Positions 33,109-44,229 of a stretch of 64,000 nt of DNA are shown here, in pieces. Origin of the DNA: Haberlea rhodopensis (Eukaryota > Streptophyta > Magnoliopsida > Lamiales > Gesneriaceae). Position 1 is the first letter of the stretch. Every line of letters begins with the position of its first letter. The stretch covers positions 248,001 to 312,000 of the forward strand of contig CAJQUN010000504.1 in the NCBI GenBank assembly GCA_907163345.1. The letters are read 5' to 3'. Made by a program: the position numbers and the translations under genes. The notes beneath the pieces were generated by a model. That model saw nothing but the letters and a program-made list of their open reading frames with translations. It was not told the origin of the DNA and did no database searches.

Positions 33109-35042
33109 TGTAATGCCTCGATTTGTGTTATATACGTGTGATATGATTATGGTGTAATTATATCAATTGGTGGTATGATATTGGGGGTTCGGGTGGAACC
33201 AAGAATGAATTAAAACATGTATGAAATGATATATGGTAAGGGCAAAGAATGAAACATGGTGTACAATGAGTTAATAACATATCAAGTCATGAACTAATAG
33301 GCATTTGAGTATGCATGTGTTTGAATTGGAGTTGTATTTGCATTTGAAGTTCATTTCATGTACATGTTATAGAGCATGTTATTAACTCCAAACAATATGA
33401 TAACAAGTGGTTAGAGAAACTAATAACCTTATATCAAGGTGATTTGGGGAGGAGAATCACATAGTTCTCATTTTACACCTACTAAAACACTACACAAGCT
33501 CCTCTCCAACCCTTGGAGGTTTTCTTGGTTGAAGCTTGGTTTTTCACTTGTGACTTGAGCTAGGAAGTTGGGGAAGTGAAATTGTACACTCTTGGTAAGG
33601 AATATAAGATTTTAAGATTGATTTGTGTAGTGGTGTATGAAGTATGTGAAATCAAATCCAACTTATGCAAGCTTAGGATCATAACATGTTTATATGCCAT
33701 GAATTTGATTCTAAGATGGTGGAAACATGTTGTTATGGTAGTAGAGATTTCATGAAACCTATTTACATGTTAAATTTCGAGTTGTAGGAGAAGAGCTAGG
33801 AAGATAAGCTCAAAATCGCCATTTTGTTTTCTGAAACAGAGGAGGCGATCGATCGCTGCGTTTTAGGCAATCGATCGCCTATGGCTAAACTTGGGTAAGT
33901 CGGTGTTTGAGCGATCGATCCTAGGCAATCGATCGCCTTGAGGCAGTAGGTTTTTCAAAGGAGAGGCGACCGATCGCTTGAAATTAGGAGATCGATCGCC
34001 AAAGATCAAAACGTTAGGCAATCGATCGCCTCAAAGCATGAGATCGATCGCCTGGTTAAGTTTTGAAAAATGTTATATTTTGTTGAGTTTTGATTTTAAT
34101 GCCTATTATAACATGATATATTATTGGCATTGTTGTAGCATCATCACAAGGGACAGGACAACGAGGCGGTTAGACATTGACGCCTGATTTACATCTTTTG
34201 CATTGCACGACAGGTACGTGTTGACGTACGGAGTATAGTATTGTGTGATGATGTTATAAGATTGATATCATATGAATTGTGTTGTGTTGGTATCATATGA
34301 TTGGTAGTATCATATGCATGTACATTCATGGATATCATATATTTGAGATGGATGAGGTATATACGTTAGCATTAGATGTATACGCCTGGTTTGGGTATAT
34401 GCTCGGGTATGCGACGTTAGCATTAGAGATTTACACCTGGTTTGGGTATATGCTCGGGTATGCTACATATACTTGGTATGAGAGATATACGCCGGTTTTT
34501 GGGTATATGCTCTGGCTATTATCATGTGAGGACGGTACAATGATATGTGCTAATATGAAGATGTGAGATGATTTCACTGACATATTGAGCGGAAATGGAC
34601 ATATCATTTTAGTCTCGTGATAATAGGATGTGTGATGAGACATGTCATGACATAGTGCATTTGTGGATGCATGAGACAGGACATTCACGTTAGATGATTT
34701 ATTGTGCTTTATCATTGATATTCATATTGTGTTTTGATATTGCACTGAGATAGTTATTCTCTATACTCATTGTGTGAATGTTTCTGTAGGGACTCATAGA
34801 CGTGGGGAGACGGGATGTGCGTCATTTTCCGCTGCGAGCTGAACCACTGCCTAGGAGTTATCTTGGATTAGGTTGTTACTTGTACATGTGATGTATAGTT
34901 GGTTAGGTTTTTATAACCTTGTAACAACTTAACTAGTTAGACTAGTTAGAAACTCTTAATCAGTGCATGTTTTTACTTAATTCAGACTCACGTATGTACG
35001 TTAATATAATACATAAATGGATTAAGTAACGAGGACCCCACA
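33109..35042 (+). repeat. 5' LTR of element E
   Basis: This 1934-bp LTR runs from TGTAATGCC to GACCCCACA. In order it contains a TATA-like CTTATATCAAGG (about 33429), the four-pair GATCGATC block (33844-34052), donor-like CAG|GTACGT at 34211-34219 inside GTACGT/ACGTAC, and a tandem hairpin array (34379-34508) with TATAC/GTATA arms. The putative leader intron is 34214-35214. Confidence 0.93.
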
Positions 35043-35046
35043 TTAG

Positions 35047-35058
35047 TGGTATCAGAGC
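35047..35058 (+). other. Primer binding site of element E (tRNA-iMet)
   Basis: TGGTATCAGAGC lies four bases after the 5' LTR end. Confidence 0.9.
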
Positions 35059-35200
35059 AGTGGTTCGAGAACGGGGTGAACATGGGTAGAGGAAGTGTAT
35101 TAGGGAGTTACCTAAACAATTTGAGAATGGTACTAGCATGTTAGTATGTAGAATATGATGTTATTCTAACATGTTATATAATTGTGAATGTTATTGTTAA

Positions 35201-35216
35201 CCCTTGATCTACAGCT
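35201..35216 (+). promoter_or_regulatory. Putative 3' splice site before the gag ATG of element E
   Basis: CCCTTGATCTACAG ends at 35214, two bases before the gag ATG at 35217. Element G has the equivalent CCCTTGTGTTGCAG one base before its ATG. Paired with the LTR donor AG|GTACGT this gives a 1001-nt leader intron. It is inferred from sequence only. Confidence 0.5.
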
Positions 35217-38200
35217 ATGACAGACAGAGGGTATCATGAGGATGTTGGGGATGCCATGAGTGGCAATGTGAGTGTGAGGATGGCGCCTGTGCCATCACCA
35301 CCGATTGAGCAAGGGCCAGTGGAACAGGTACTATTGCCTGGCGAATTGACTTTGACGCAATTTCTGAGTTATCAGCCACCCAGGTTTGAGGGGACTGAAT
35401 CAGGGGAACTGGCAGAGGAGTGGCTAGAACGCGTGGAACAGATATTTGTGTCAGCACCGTGTGCTAAGACTGCTTGGTTACGTTTAGCTGAATTCCAGTT
35501 AGCTAAGAAAGCTATGATGTGGTGGAAATCCACAGTACTTGAGTTGAGGGCTCAAGGACATATAGTTAACTGGGATGTGTTTCGAATGAAGTTCCTGGAG
35601 CATTATTTCTCTGTTGCTGCAAGGCAGAGGAAAGAGGATGAATTTACAAATTTGAGACAGGGATCAATGACAGTATCTGATTATGCTGTGCACTATTCTT
35701 CTGTGCTCCGGTATGTGCCACATATCGCTGTAAACACAAAAGCAAAGATCAGACAGTTTGTGAAAGGATTGAGGCCTGAATTATTTGATAGGGTAATGTC
35801 CAATAACCCTACATCTTATGAAGAAGCGTTGACTAGAGCCGAGATGGCTGAGATTGCAGTATGAGTATATAAAGATGTTGGACAAGCCCAACCACCTACA
35901 TCTGATAGTATGAGACCGAGAGGAGAACCATTTAAATCACCACGAGGTGGTGCATCTTCATCTCGGTTTAGTGGGAAACGTTTTGGATCACAAAAAGGGG
36001 GTGATCGAAAATCTAAGGGACAGTTCCAAGATAGTAGTAGTGGCTGTGGTGTGCAATGCTTTAAATGTGGTGGACCACATTTGAAACGAGATTGTCCTCA
36101 ATTAAATCCAGTAGTTTGTTTCCGTTGTGGGAGGCCAAGACATGTGATCCGTGATTGTCCTCAAGTGGGTGGACAACAGAGGAGAGGACCCATTTCAGAG
36201 ACTACAGTACAACAGAGACCACAGGGTGTACCACAGTCTGGTGGAGGACAGAGGACAGGAACACCTCAGGCTCAGGTGTATGCACTGAACAGGGAGGAAG
36301 CAGAGGCAGCTCCTGATACTGTGATAGCGGGTAAGTGTACTTTGTTTACTTATCCTGCTTTTCTGTTGATTGATACTGGTGCATCACATTCTTTTATTGC
36401 ACAAACTTTTATTGATCAGTATCATATATGCTCGTCTCCCCTGTTGATGCCTCTTTATGTCTCGACACCCATGGGAACTACTGTGATGCCTTGTCAGAGT
36501 GTGTCTGACTGTGATATTCAGTTTGAGACTGAGTATGGACTACAAGCTGATTTGATTGTGTTAGACATGTCAGATTTTGATTGCATCCTTGGAATTGATG
36601 TGTTGAGTAAATATCAATCTGTTGTGGATTGTAGTCAGAAGATTGTGAGATTTAGTCTGATACTGAAAATCAATGGTATTGCTATGGTCAGGGATCGAGG
36701 GCAAGGATTCCTTTGATATCAGCAATCCGAATGTCGCGTTTATTAGAGCGTGGACATGCGGGTTATTTGATATATGCCCTTGATGTAAAGGAACAGAAAA
36801 GAGAAAGGAAAATGGAGGAGATACCAGTGGTTGCAGAATATGCGGATGTGTTTCCAGATGAAATACCTGGATTTCCACCGAGTCGAGAAGTAGAATTTGG
36901 TATTGATTTAATACCTGGTACTTCTGCAATTTCACGGGCTCCTTATCGGATGGCACCAACTGAATTGAAAGAGTTGAAAACTCAATTGCAAGATTTATTG
37001 GACAAGGGGTACATACGTCCTAGTGTATCGCCTTGGGGTGCTCCGGTCTTATTTGTTAAAAAGAAGGATGAGACAATGCGATTGTGTATTGATTATCGAC
37101 AATTGAACAAGGTAACAATAAAGAATAAATATCCTCTTCCTCGTATTGATGATTTGTTTGATCAGTTGCAGGGATCAAAGATTTATTCTAAGATTGATTT
37201 GAGGTCAGGATATCATCAAATACGTGTGAGAGAGGGTGATGTATAGAAGACAGCATTCAGAACTCGTTATAAGCATTATGAGTTTCTGGTGATGCCATTT
37301 GGAGTGACAAATGCTCCCGCTGTCTTTATGAGTTTAATGAATCGGGTTTCCAGGAATACCTTGATCGATTTGTCATTGTCTTTATCGATGATATACTGAT
37401 CTATTCACAGAGTGATGCGGAACATGTTCAACATTTGCATATGGTATTGCAATTGTTGAGGACACATCAGTTGTATGCCAAACTCAGTAAGTGTGAGTTT
37501 TGGTTGACTAGTGTCGGCTTTTTGGGACATGTAATATAAGAAGAAGGTATATCAGTTGATCCAAAAGAAAGTGGAAGCAGTGTTGAATTGGTCAGCACCT
37601 ACTTCTGTGCCAGAGATTTGTAGTTTCTTAGGTTTGGCTGGATATTATAGACGGTTTGTTGAAGGATTTTCAGCGATCGCCAAACCATTGACACATTTGA
37701 CACAGAATGGAGTATCATTTCAATGGTCAGAGGCTTGTGAGCGTAGTTTTCAGGAATTGAAACATCGATTGACTACAACTCCAGTCTTGATCATTCCATC
37801 GGAGCATGACAGGTTTGCATTATATACTGATGCATCTTTACTTGGTTTAGGTTGTGTATTGATGCAAGACAAACATGTAGTGGCTTATGCCTCACGACAG
37901 TTAAAGCCACATGAAATGCGATATCCAGTACATGATCTGGAATTGGCTGCCATTGTTTTTGCATTGAAGATATGGCGACATTATTTATATGGTACGTCGT
38001 TTATCATATATACAGATCATAAGAGTTTAAAATTTCTATTCACTCAAGCAGAGTTGAATATGAGACAAAGGAGATGGATGATCTGTTAAAAGATTATGAT
38101 TGTGAGATTGAATATCATCCAGGAAAGGCTAATCTTACAGCAGATGCTTTGAGTCGAAAGGTACATCATACGGCTGATGAGATGATTCATTTATCCGCAT

Positions 38201-39725
38201 TGATGACTTCTTGTTGTACTTTGGGTTATAATTTTGATGTGGAAATAGTGTCAGTACGGGTATCAACATTGTTGGTTGAACCCGACGTTTTTGAGAAAAT
38301 CAGAACGGCACAACTGACTGATGATGAAGTACAACAGTGGAAGGAAAGGATAAATCAAGGACAAACATCTCACTTTGTACTTACAAGTGATGGAACTTTG
38401 AAATACAGAAACTGTTGGGTAGTACCTGCTTCATTAGGACTACGCCAAGAACTACTACAACATGCTCATTGTAGTAGATACAGTATACATCCTGGAGGGA
38501 AGAAAATGTATCATGATTTAGTACACAATTTTGGTGGAAACGTATGAAACAGGATGTATTGAGCTTTGTGAAACGATGTTTGATCTGCCAACAAGTGAAA
38601 GCGGAAAGACAGAGACCAGGAGGTGAATTACATAGTTTGGAAATTCCTCAGTGGAAATGGGAACATATCACGATGGACTTTGTGACTCATTTGCCACGGA
38701 CGTCTTCTGGTTGCGATGCTATTTGGGTGATTGGTGACCGACTCACCAAAGTATCTCATTTTGTGCCCTATTGTATGACGTTTACATATATGAGAATGGC
38801 ACAGTTGTACATTCAACATGTAGTGAGATTACATGGTATTCCAGTTTCCATTGTATCGGATAGGGATCCGAGATTTACTTCTCATTTCTGGGAAGGGTTA
38901 CAGACAGCGTTGGGAACTGAAGTGCGGTTGAGTACAGCATATCATCCTCAGACAGATGGACAAACAGAGCGTACGATACAGACGCTTGAGGATATGTTGC
39001 GTGCCTATGTATTAGAGTTTGATACTTCTTGGCAAGAGTCGTTGCCATTAGTGGAATTTTCATATAACAACAGTTATCAGTCTAGTATACAGATGGCACC
39101 ATTTGAGGCTTTGTATGGGCGACGATGTAGATCGCCATTGTATTGGGATGATGTGGATCAGTCTACTTTACATGGACCGGATATGATTCATGAAATGGAA
39201 GAGAAAGTAAAGGTAATTCGATTGAAACTTAAAGCTGCTCAGGACAGACATGCTGCTTATGCCAATAAGCGACTTAGACCACTTGAATTTCAAGTTGGTG
39301 ACCGTGTGTTCTTGAAAATTTCACCTTTTAAAGGTGTAGTACGGTTTGGTAAGCGTGGAAAATTGTCTCCACGGTATGTTGGTCCATATGAGATGTTGCA
39401 ACGTATTGGCACGTTGGCATATCGCTTGACACTACCGCCGGCATTGAGTAGTATTCATGATGTTTTTCATGTTTCACTGTTGAGGAAATATGAACCAGAT
39501 CCGAGTCATATCTTACAGTTACCTGAGGTACAGTTGGATACAGATGTGTCGTATGAGGAACGACCGGTTATGATCTTGGATCGAGCTGAACGCAGGTTGC
39601 GTAATAAAGTGATTCCTATGGTTAAGGTACAGTGGGACATAAGGGGTGTCGAAGAGGCAACGTGGGAGACGGAGCAGCATATGATGCAACGGTATCCGGA
39701 TTTGTTTTCTGGTATGATTTTATAG
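35217..39725 (+). pseudogene. Gag-pol of element E, broken by stops and frameshifts
   Basis: Domain order is as in A: gag (35217-35864); two CCHC knuckles (CFKCGGPHLKRDC and CFRCGRPRHVIRDC); protease (LIDTGASHSF); RT (FIDD near 37386); RNase H; integrase (DDE; 38544-39725) with chromodomain-like tail. Breaks: in-frame TGA 35862-35864, frameshift near 36660, TAG 37244-37246 (CAG in relatives), one-base loss near 37350, TAA plus a shift near 37540-37565, one-base loss near 38078, and a shift near 38520. The integrase/chromodomain segment of 393 residues remains open. The copy is non-autonomous. Confidence 0.92.
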
Positions 39726-39876
39726 TTTTATGATACTGTGGTACATACGTACGGAACTGTTGCATACATGATCATGTTTTCCTCTCTTCCTGTAGTAGGA
39801 TTGTTGAGTTGCATACCTATACATGCATGTTTGTATATACAATTTCGAGGACGAAATTCAATGAGTGGGGGAGAAT

Positions 39877-41800
39877 TGTAATGCCTCGATTTGTGTTATA
39901 TACGTGTGATATGATTATGGTGTAATTATATCAATTGGTGGTATGATATTGGGGGTTCGGGTGGAACCAAGAATGAATTAAAACATGTATGAAATGATAT
40001 ATGGTAAGGGCAAAGAATGAAACATGGTGTACAATGAGTTAATAACATATCAAGTCATGAACTAATAGGCATTTGAGTATGCATGTGTTTGAATTGGAGT
40101 TGTATTTGCATTTGAAGTTCATTTCATGTACATGTTATAGAACATGTTATTAACTCCAAACAATATGATAACAAGTGGTTAGAGAAACTAATAACCTTAT
40201 ATCAAGGTGATTTGGGGAGGAGAATCACATAGTTCTCATTTTACACCTACTAAAACACTACACAAGCTCCTCTCCAACCCTTGGAGGTTTTCTTGGTTGA
40301 AGCTTGGTTTTTCACTTGTGACTTGAGCTAGGAAGTTGGGGAAGTGAAATTGTACACTCTTGGTAAGGAATATAAGCTTTTAAGATTGATTTGTGTAGTG
40401 GTGTATGAAGTATGTGAAATCAAATCCAACTTATGCAAGCTTAGGATCATAACATGTTTATATGCCATGAATTTGATTCTAAGATGGTGGAAACATGTTG
40501 TTATGGTAGTAGAGATTTCATGAAACCTATTTACATGTTAAATTTCGAGTTGTAGGAGAAGAGCTAGGAAGATAAGCTCAAAATCGCCATTTTGTTTTCT
40601 GAAACAGAGGAGGCGATCGATCGCTGCGTTTTAGGCAATCGATCGCCTATGGCTAAACTTGGGTAAGTCGGTGTTTGAGCGATCGATCCTAGGCAATCGA
40701 TCGCCTTGAGGCAGTAGGTTTTTCAAAGGAGAGGCGACCGATCGCTTGAAATTAGGAGATCGATCGCCAAAGATCAAAACGTTAGGCAATCGATCGCCTC
40801 AAAGCATGAGATCGATCGCCTGGTTAAGTTTTGAAAAATGTTATATTTTGTTGAGTTTTGATTTTAATGCCTATTATAACATGATATATTATTGGCATTG
40901 TTGTAGCATCATCACAGGGGACAGGACAACGAGGCGGTTAGGCATTGACGCCTGATTTACATCTTTTGCATTGCACGACAGGTACGTGTTGACGTGTGTG
41001 TGATGATGTTATAAGATTGATATCATATGAATTGTGTTGTGTTGGTATCATATGATTGGTAGTATCATATGCATGTACATTCATGGATATCATGTATTTG
41101 AGATGTATGAGGTATATACGTTAGCATTAGATGTATACGCCTGGTTTGGGTATATGCTCGGGTATACGACGTTAGCATTAGAGATATACGCCTGGTTTGG
41201 GTATATGCTCGGGTATGCTACATATACTTGGTATGAGAGATATACGCCGGTTTTTGGGTATATGCTCTGGCTATTATCATGTGAGGACGGTACAATGATA
41301 TGTGTTGCTAATATGAAGATGTGAGATGATTTCACTGACATATTGAGCGGAAATGGACATATCATTTTAGTCTCGTGATAATAGGATGTGTGATGAGACA
41401 TGTCATGACATAGTGCATTTGTGGATGCATGAGACAGAACATTCACGTTAGATGATTTATTGTGCTTTATCATTGATATTGATATTGTGTTTTGATATTG
41501 CACTGAGATAGCTGTTCTCTATACTCATTGTGTGAATGTTTCTGTAGGGACTCATAGACGTGGGGAGACGGGATGTGAGTCATTTTCCGCTGCGAGCTGA
41601 ACCACTGCCTAGGAGTTATCTTGGATTAGGTTGTTACTTGTACATGTGATGTATAGTTGGTTAGGTTTTTATAACCTTGTAACAACTTAACTAGTTAGAC
41701 TAGTTAGAAACTCTTAATCAGTGCATGTTTTTACTTAATTCAGACTCACGTATGTACGTTAATATAATACATAAATGGATTAAGTAACGAGGACCCCACA
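39877..41800 (+). repeat. 3' LTR of element E
   Basis: The polypurine tract GAGTGGGGGAGAAT ends just before it. The GATCGATC block is at 40612-40820. The hairpin array is at about 41130-41260. Here the second unit has perfect ATATAC/GTATAT arms where the 5' LTR copy has a mismatch. Confidence 0.93.
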
Positions 41801-42830
41801 CATATAGTAAGACAATTTCCTCACGGAGCTCTCCCATGTTCTGTACACATTCTCAACAGCACGTCGTAAACTAAACCATCCTTTTGCATATGAGATCTCA
41901 AATCCATATTTATCTTTCACTGTTTGAATTACATACTTTATTTCGTAAGCTGGATCACGCCGAACAATTCCCACTAACAAGCTAGCAATCATGTTTTTGT
42001 CCAAATTTGCACACAACTTTCCACAATGTTTTTGTACTCTTGACAACGCGGTACTCCCGTTTCGCAACACGTACAGAGTAATCCTTTACAGCTGCCTGCA
42101 AATGAGCTTTATTTTTGAAAACCATATCTAGATGGATATCCCCTTTGGAGTAGTCGTAATAACTCCCCCATCTACCTGTTGGAATGTCTAATGAGTCTCC
42201 AAATACTTCGGGATGTGTCATTGAGAAGAATGGAATTGTTGGATAAAGGACATGAGTATTTGTTGTGGTTGTGTCTGGTACATTATCTGGCACTTCTTCA
42301 ATATCAACCTCATCCTCAGATGGAATTCCCTCCGGTTCAGTCTGAATATCATCTCCAAAATCCACAAAACTGTCTGTGAGTGGCTCGGGAACAATATTGT
42401 CAGCAACTATAGGAGCATCATCTTGAATCCTAGAGGTAGTTGGTCTTCCTGTATCTACTACAAATGGACCACTACCACTTGTTGGCATTTCTGTAATAAA
42501 ATCATAATCTCTTCGTTCTGTTTGTATATACATCTCCAAACAACTATAATTTTGTTCAGAATCCAATACCCATGCTAAATTGTAATCACTGTCAACGGGA
42601 ACAATTGTTTGTTTTATCCCAGAAAAATCACTAAATATATATTTACAATATATTTTCAGAATGAACTGGTTACGGACGATGCCAGTAATATCATATACGT
42701 CGTTCACTAACTGCAAATAATTAATAGTGCGAGATATTGTCATGCCTTTCGACGGACCACGATCATATCTAACAGATTCTGAATCTTGTAATATATCGTC
42801 TCCCCAATACAACAAAACTTTAATTGACAT
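41801..42830 (-). pseudogene. MULE transposase, N-terminal part
   Basis: The reading starts MSIKVLLYWGDDIL at 42830. An acidic linker follows (EPEGIPSEDEVDIEEVP). Then comes the MuDR N-terminal DNA-binding-type region ending KREYRVVKSTKTLWKVVCKFG. The frame then shifts near 42000: the next segment reads NLDKNMIASLLVGIVRRDP and ISYAKGWFSLRRAVE, up to the nested element. About 40 residues expected between these parts (the C...C.W...H.C zinc region) are absent. The junction reads as CKFG in one frame and ANLD in the other, which suggests a small deletion at a short direct repeat. Confidence 0.8.
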
Positions 42831-43064
42831 ACCTTAAAAAATAAACACAAATTTTATAAATTAGTACAGTATATATAATATTATTAAATTTAATTATTTG
42901 TATAACAACATACCTGCAGAGAAAATATTCACGAATTCTGAAGAGAATTTGAATATTCACGAATTCTGAAGAGAATTTGAATATTCGAAAGCGGAAGAGA
43001 TTTTGCTTTAAATTTCAAAATGAGTAACATTTTGTTCAGTTTTATAGACAAAGTAATTGATTAT

Positions 43065-43449
43065 TGTCGCCATCTAAAATGGCGACATTAAATAAAAAAA
43101 TATTTTTTTTTAATTGTCGCCATCTCAGATGGCGACAATATTTAAAAACAAAAATAATTTATGTCATTATATACCGACACCGACGAAAAAATAATTTTTT
43201 TTATATAATGTCGCCATCCTACATGGCGACATCAAAAAAAATTATTTTTTTAAAGATGTCGCCATGTCAGATGGCGACATCAGAAAATAATATTTTTTTT
43301 AAGAATTTTTATGGAAGTTGCCATGTCAGATGACGACTTCACCTAAAATCGCCATCTGACATGGCGACATCGGAAAAATAATATATTTTTTAAGAATTCT
43401 TTTGAAAGTCGCCATGTCAGATGGCGACTTCAAATGACATGGCGACTTA
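43065..43449. repeat. Right subterminal array of GTCGCCAT/ATGGCGAC palindromes
   Basis: About seven palindromes with 8-bp arms are separated by A/T-rich spacers, mirroring 30438-30660. Some units carry one-base changes in an arm (for example GTTGCCAT...ATGACGAC). Confidence 0.88.
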
Positions 43450-44229
43450 TGTTACTTTCATAATAAATAAAAAAACGATTATTTTGTTAAATAAATTTTT
43501 TTTTCGAATAAAAAGTTAAAAAAACCCGTACTAGCCTAAACTTTAAAAGATATTGTGCAATTTGATTTAAAATTATTAAAATTGATAATAACAACAGTTT
43601 CTCTTTATTAGAATTATTTATATACATAAGTTTCATTTTAAATCATTCATTTGTTGTAATATAAAAGATATAAAATATCAAACACAATTTATTTAAAAAA
43701 GAAACTTTGAATTAAATTTTACTCTGAGTTTTTCATTTACTATGTTATAATTTTACATAAAATTTATATAAAATTATATATATAATAATAAAAATGATAA
43801 AATAAAATATACCGTAAGTTAATTTACTATTTTCATCCTTACCAACAATATTTTTTAGCTTCTAATATTTTAATATACCGCTTTCGATCCTCTAAACTTA
43901 AAAAAAAGATGATATATTTAAAATTATTGTTAATTATGGTTAAAGATATTATTAGGGACTAAAAATATCATATTTTAGAAGTTTTGGGACCAAAATTGTT
44001 ACCATAAAATGTTTAGTGACCGAAAATATTTTAGTATGAAAGTATGAGGACTAAAATTTGAAATTTCAACAAATTAATTCAACTTAATTTCTATAACTTA
44101 ATTTCATAAAAATGAATTCTATACAAAATTAAAATTCACATTATTTATCATCATATCAAAAATTTAATCACTTATATTTGTCATATCCCTAACCCTAAAA
44201 ATACCGTGATGCAATAAATTTTAGATTTA

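Larger units (their letters stand above)
33109..41800 (+). mobile_element. Element E: Tekay-like retrotransposon inside the MULE transposase
   Basis: The element is full-length on the plus strand. It has a 5' LTR 33109-35042 (1934 bp), PBS, gag-pol 35217-39725 with several breaks, PPT and 3' LTR 39877-41800 (1924 bp). The LTRs are highly similar but differ by small indels, for example after the GTACGTGTTGACGT motif. E is therefore older than A but not ancient. It must be younger than the MULE it interrupts. Confidence 0.95.
33104..41805. repeat. Target-site duplication CATAT flanking element E
   Basis: CATAT is at 33104-33108 and at 41801-41805. Joining the two sides restores the MULE transposase reading RKLSYYM...WNPGTVV. 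Confidence 0.95.
29892..44064. mobile_element. MULE DNA transposon with long inverted ends, PMD gene and MuDR-like transposase
   Basis: The outer ~450 bp on each side (29892-30340 and about 43600-44064) are diverged inverted repeats. The shared order includes ACTCATACTT, a 'loop' with GGTTTAGGGGATC / GATCCTCTAAAC, and ATATTAGAAGCTAAAAAA. Palindromic subterminal arrays follow (30438-30660; 43065-43449). Inside are a PMD gene on the plus strand and a MuDR-type transposase on the minus strand, converging tail to tail. Without nested element E (8.7 kb) the transposon is about 5.5 kb. The exact ends and target duplication are uncertain: AGCAAAATGA against AACAAATTAA is only a weak match. Confidence 0.75.

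Noticed and set aside
35047..35058. tRNA gene from the TGGTATCAGAGC matches
   Set aside because: Only the 12-18 nt complementary to the tRNA 3' end are present, directly after an LTR. These are primer binding sites.
29882..44073. Perfect 9-10 bp target duplication of the MULE
   Set aside because: The best pair I found (AGCAAAATGA and AACAAATTAA) matches at only 7 of 10 positions, so the ends are not proven.
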